Assembly: GCA_009698045.1 (NCBI GenBank)
Contig: WLRE01000044.1
Location: forward strand, 1 to 10,112
Length of the DNA stretch: 10,112 nt
DNA from: Actinomycetota bacterium
Lineage (GTDB): Bacteria; Actinomycetota; Actinomycetes; Nanopelagicales; Nanopelagicaceae
Direction of reading: 5' to 3'
The position numbers and the translations under genes are program-made. The notes under the pieces were generated by a model. That model saw nothing but the letters and a program-made list of their open reading frames with translations. It had not been told where the DNA came from and did not search any database. Below, one piece after another: positions 7,319 through 10,112 of this stretch; positions within the stretch are counted from its first letter, which is position 1; the number at the start of each line of letters is the position of its first letter.

Positions 7319-9373
7319 ATGGCTGCAGATCTAACCGCAATTCGCCACCGAATCGCTGAGCTATCGGATGAGATTCGCGATCACCAATTTCGTTATTACG
7401 TTCTTGATAAGCCAATCATTCCTGATGCTGACTTTGATGCGCTGCTTCGCGAGCTCGAAGAAATAGAGAAGAAGCACCCCGAACTTCGCGCAGATGATTC
7501 GCCGACGCAACTAGTAGGTGGCGGCTTCGCTACACATTTCCAACAGCACGATCACATCGAAAAGATGATGTCACTCGATAATGTCTTCGATGGCTCCGAA
7601 CTTACACAGTGGTTTGATCGCATTGCCAAGAGCGAGACCACCAATACCTGGCTCTGCGAGGTAAAAGTCGATGGCCTTGCTATCAACTTGCTCTACGAGA
7701 AGGGCAAACTTGTTCGCGCTCTTACTCGAGGCAATGGAACTACCGGTGAGGATGTCACTCTCAACATACGAACTATTTCGGCAATCCCACATCAATTAAC
7801 CGGCAAGAAAATTCCAGAGCTCCTAGAAGTTCGTGGCGAAGTGTTCTTTCCGATTCAAGCATTTAATGATTTCAACGATGCACTCGAAGAAGAGGGCAAG
7901 GAACGTTTCGCCAATCCGCGTAACGCTGCTGCTGGCTCACTTCGACAGAAGGACCCACGTATCACTGCAAGCCGGCCACTCTCGATGGTTGTACACGGAA
8001 TTGGTGCATCTTCGGGCGTCACCTTTGATTCACAGAGCAGTGCCTACGAACTCCTTTCGGGCTGGGGACTTCCAACAAGCACTCGATTTAAGGTTGTTTC
8101 GACTCGCGCCGAGGTAGAAGTGTTCATCGATTATTACCTTGCACATCGTCACGATGTTGAACACGAAATTGATGGCATCGTTATAAAGGTAAATGAATTT
8201 AAGGCACAAGAAGAGCTTGGCTTTACATCGAGAGCCCCTAAATGGGCGATTGCATATAAATACCCGCCAGAAGAGGTAACCACTAAATTATTGGATATCA
8301 AGGTGAGTGTTGGTCGTACTGGTCGCGTTACGCCATTTGCATTCATGGAACCGGTCAAAGTTGCGGGCTCTACCGTCACCAATGCAACCCTGCATAATGC
8401 GCAAGAGATCACTCGCAAGGGTGTCTTGATTGGTGATGTAGTTGTTATTCGTAAAGCGGGAGATGTAATTCCTGAAGTGCTCGGTCCAGTTATTGAAAAG
8501 CGCACTGGTGCTGAGAAGAAATTCATTATGCCCAAGAAATGTCCAGATTGTGGATCGGCGCTTCGAGCAATGAGTGAAGGCGATGTGGATATTCGTTGCC
8601 CAAATTCGCAGTCGTGCCCAGCACAACTCATTGAACGAATTTTCTATATCGGCTCGCGCGCAGCGCTCGATATAGATGTGTTGGGTTACGAGGCGGCCGC
8701 GGCGCTGCTCGCCGACAAATTGATTGTTGATGAATCAGATCTCTTCTCGCTCACGATCGAGGATCTCTCTCGCTCGGAATTCTTCACTAAGAAAGGCGGC
8801 GAGCTCGGTGCGAATGCCACCAAGTTTCTCACTGCCCTCGAAGGCGCAAAGAGCCGGCCCTTGTGGAGAATTCTGGTCGCGCTCTCCATTCGCCACGTAG
8901 GACCTACAGCAGCACAGGCACTGGCAAAGACCTTCGGCTCAATCGAATCAATTTCGACCGCATCACACGAGGAACTCTCAGCTGTTGATGGAGTGGGATC
9001 TGTCATTGCAGATTCAGTTATTGAATGGTTCGCTATCGATTGGCATAAAGAGATCATCTCCGATTGGAGTGCTGCTGGCGTTGCTTTAGTAGAGATCGCA
9101 AAAGAATCAGATCTACCTCAAACCCTGACTGGTCTCACTCTGGTTGTTACCGGATCGTTAGTAGATTTCACACGCGATGGAGTCAACGAGGTGATTACTG
9201 GGCATGGAGGCAAGTCCTCGAGTTCGGTCTCAAAGAAGACTGATTTTCTTATCGCTGGCGAATCCGCAGGTTCTAAATTAACCAAGGCGGAAGAGCTAGG
9301 CGTTCGCATTCTTGATGAGACGCAATTCAAAGCCCTGTTAGCCGGCGGTCCGAGCGCTCTGCCTCAGGTGTAA
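7319..9373 (+). CDS. ligA: NAD-dependent DNA ligase LigA
   Basis: Seals nicks in DNA during replication and repair using NAD+. The 684 residues have the full bacterial layout: Ia domain (1-75, with FRYYVLDKPIIPDADFD), adenylation domain with nucleophile Lys116 in CEVKVDGLAI, FANPRNAAAGSLRQ (197-210) and EIDGIVIKV (283-291), OB fold (about 325-400), a four-cysteine zinc site (Cys408, Cys411, Cys427, Cys433), helix-hairpin-helix repeats (about 440-590, with VDGVGSVIADSV), and a C-terminal BRCT domain (about 600-680, with VVTGSLVDFTRD). It starts nine bases after mnmA without a visible ribosome site. In many actinobacteria ligA is followed by gatCAB; here a small membrane gene and nadD follow instead. 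Intact and certainly functional by motifs. Confidence 0.98.
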   Translation: MAADLTAIRHRIAELSDEIRDHQFRYYVLDKPIIPDADFDALLRELEEIEKKHPELRADDSPTQLVGGGFATHFQQHDHIEKMMSLDNVFDGSELTQWFDRIAKSETTNTWLCEVKVDGLAINLLYEKGKLVRALTRGNGTTGEDVTLNIRTISAIPHQLTGKKIPELLEVRGEVFFPIQAFNDFNDALEEEGKERFANPRNAAAGSLRQKDPRITASRPLSMVVHGIGASSGVTFDSQSSAYELLSGWGLPTSTRFKVVSTRAEVEVFIDYYLAHRHDVEHEIDGIVIKVNEFKAQEELGFTSRAPKWAIAYKYPPEEVTTKLLDIKVSVGRTGRVTPFAFMEPVKVAGSTVTNATLHNAQEITRKGVLIGDVVVIRKAGDVIPEVLGPVIEKRTGAEKKFIMPKKCPDCGSALRAMSEGDVDIRCPNSQSCPAQLIERIFYIGSRAALDIDVLGYEAAAALLADKLIVDESDLFSLTIEDLSRSEFFTKKGGELGANATKFLTALEGAKSRPLWRILVALSIRHVGPTAAQALAKTFGSIESISTASHEELSAVDGVGSVIADSVIEWFAIDWHKEIISDWSAAGVALVEIAKESDLPQTLTGLTLVVTGSLVDFTRDGVNEVITGHGGKSSSSVSKKTDFLIAGESAGSKLTKAEELGVRILDETQFKALLAGGPSALPQV

Positions 9374-9375
9374 GG

Positions 9376-9381
9376 TAAAGT
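9376..9381 (+). promoter_or_regulatory. Candidate -10 element of a leaderless promoter for the small membrane gene and nadD
   Basis: TAAAGT is followed by TCGCACC and then the ATG of the small gene, the TANNNT-N7-ATG layout seen at etfB. The hexamer begins three bases after the ligA stop. It supports the reality and the chosen start of the small gene and would also supply nadD mRNA. There is no ribosome site. Confidence 0.5.
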
Positions 9382-9388
9382 TCGCACC

Positions 9389-9520
9389 ATGTTTAACTCA
9401 ATGATTCTTGCAAGTGAGCAAGTTCGCGAACTTTCAGCACCACCTCTCTTCTTTGGAATTCTTGGATTCGGACTTCTCGCCGGTGCTCTCTATCTCGTTC
9501 TTCGCTTAGATCGCGATTAA
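9389..9520 (+). CDS. Small single-pass membrane protein (43 residues), unknown function
   Basis: This short gene fills the gap between ligA and nadD. It encodes a short polar N-terminus (about 1-17), then a hydrophobic segment of about 20 residues (roughly 20-39, PPLFFGILGFGLLAGALYLV onward) and a short charged tail ending LRLDRD. Two prolines mark the membrane entry. From memory, actinobacteria such as Streptomyces encode a similar short protein with the pattern E-L-x-x-P-P-x-x-F-G followed by one membrane helix, next to nadD; this needs a search. The start is supported by a TAAAGT hexamer seven bases upstream; Met5 is an alternative. Its TAA stop is in the same frame as nadD and touches it. 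Function is unknown. Confidence 0.72.
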   Translation: MFNSMILASEQVRELSAPPLFFGILGFGLLAGALYLVLRLDRD

Positions 9521-9523
9521 ATC

Positions 9524-10093
9524 ATCCGTATAGGAATTCTCGGTGGCACTTTTGACCCCATTCATTTGGGGCACCACCAAATAATTAAGAAACTCGCAGA
9601 TCGTTTTGATCAGATCATGATTATTCCTGCAGGAAAACCCATGCTCCGCCAAGAAGTTCCTACCGCGACCGCTGCAGATCGTTTGGAAATGTGTGCACTA
9701 TCTTTAAACGATCTCCCTGATGCGCTCCAAGAGAAAGTTGTCTTGCTCGATATTGAAATCAAGCGCGAGGGTTCATCCTTTACTGTCGATACTTTGGGAC
9801 AGCTCAAAGCCTTCTTTCCACACGATTCCTTTACCATCATCATCGGTAGCGATGCCGCAATCAACTTTGATAAATGGAAGCGCGCAGCCGATATTAAGCG
9901 CGGTGCAGAGATATTGGTCGTCAAGCGTCCAGGCAGTGAAAAGTCTGCCTTTCCTGAAGTTGAGATTAATGCACTAGAAATATCTGCCACGGATATTCGT
10001 GCACTTCTTCAGGCGAAGAAGGAGATCTCATCAGTGTTATCACCATCGGTAGCGAAATATATAAATGAGCGGGGCCTCTATGCCAGCAAGTAA
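9524..10093 (+). CDS. nadD: Nicotinate-nucleotide adenylyltransferase NadD, apparent ATC start
   Basis: Joins nicotinate mononucleotide and ATP to give deamido-NAD, the step before NadE in NAD synthesis. Counting from ATC at 9524 the protein has 189 residues, a normal length. Motifs are GGTFDP (7-12), His14-x-Gly-His17, SFTVDTL (85-91), IIIGSD (105-110), VVKRPG (132-137) and ISATDIR (153-159). The reading frame opens right after the TAA at 9518-9520, and the only ATG, GTG or TTG near the N-terminus is TTG at 9566, which would delete GGTFDP and His14 and cannot be right. ATC at 9524 aligns exactly with Met1 of the common NadD opening MRIG. Other options are ATC at 9521, ATA at 9530, TAA read-through, or a sequence error. 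The family call is certain; the start is not. Confidence 0.93.
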   Translation: MRIGILGGTFDPIHLGHHQIIKKLADRFDQIMIIPAGKPMLRQEVPTATAADRLEMCALSLNDLPDALQEKVVLLDIEIKREGSSFTVDTLGQLKAFFPHDSFTIIIGSDAAINFDKWKRAADIKRGAEILVVKRPGSEKSAFPEVEINALEISATDIRALLQAKKEISSVLSPSVAKYINERGLYASK

Positions 10094-10112
10094 AGAAGTA
10101 ATTGCACTCACC
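10080..10112 (+). CDS. rsfS: Probable ribosome silencing factor RsfS, first 11 codons only
   Basis: An ATG at 10080 opens a frame reading MPASKEVIALT to the right edge. It overlaps the nadD end by 14 bases in another frame. RsfS proteins often begin with a short helix of this type (M-x-A-x-x-x-x-I-x-L), and rsfS is the usual gene after nadD in many bacteria; the call rests mostly on that order. RsfS binds ribosomal protein L14 and keeps the subunits apart in starvation. A purine-rich GAGCGGGG lies a few bases upstream. Too little is visible to confirm. Confidence 0.5.
   Translation, partial: MPASKEVIALT

Noticed and set aside
8149..8631. 160-residue open frame on the minus strand inside ligA
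   Set aside because: Fully contained in a certain gene with intact motifs; composition is serine/threonine-rich low complexity typical of an antisense shadow.
9566..10093. nadD starting at TTG 9566
   Set aside because: It would remove GGTFDP and the first histidine of HxGH, which are needed for nucleotide binding; these residues are encoded in frame just upstream.
1..10112. A hidden new multi-gene system, defence island or mobile element
   Set aside because: All long frames are accounted for by core metabolic and repair genes; no long repeats, transposase, integrase or direct-repeat arrays were seen.

Overview
This window reads as a compact chromosomal region of a small-genome actinobacterium. 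The fatty-acid cluster fabD-fabH-acpP-fabF and the run etfB-etfA-cysteine desulfurase-mnmA-ligA are both gene orders known from Actinomycetota. The base composition is moderate rather than GC-rich, most gene gaps are 0-45 bases, and several genes have a TANNNT promoter hexamer only 6-7 bases before the ATG, which is the pattern of leaderless actinobacterial mRNAs. A free-living freshwater lineage such as Nanopelagicales (acI) would fit, but that placement is inference from style and not from a marker gene.

Bases 1-3205 lie on the minus strand and form a fatty-acid synthesis (FAS II) operon transcribed fabD, fabH, acpP, fabF. FabD loads malonyl onto ACP, FabH starts the chain, AcpP carries it and FabF elongates it. 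FabF runs off the left edge, so its C-terminal part is missing. Bases 3206-3312 are a divergent control region with one leaderless promoter candidate for each direction and a short inverted repeat over the etfB one.

Bases 3313-9373 on the plus strand hold etfB and etfA (electron-transfer flavoprotein), then a NifS/IscS-type cysteine desulfurase directly followed by mnmA (tRNA 2-thiouridylase), then ligA (NAD-dependent DNA ligase). The desulfurase and MnmA probably act together on wobble uridine thiolation.

Bases 9389-10112 hold a 43-residue single-pass membrane protein, nadD (NAD biosynthesis) and the first codons of a gene that is probably rsfS (ribosome silencing factor). In the deposited sequence nadD has no ATG, GTG or TTG that keeps its active site. 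It is open in the same frame as the small membrane gene, separated only by that gene's TAA, and seems to start at an ATC codon. This is the most unusual point in the window.

No mobile element, CRISPR array, tRNA, rRNA or defence cassette was seen. There is no gene-free stretch longer than about 110 bases. I do not see a clearly new multi-gene system; the noteworthy signals are in initiation and gene arrangement.
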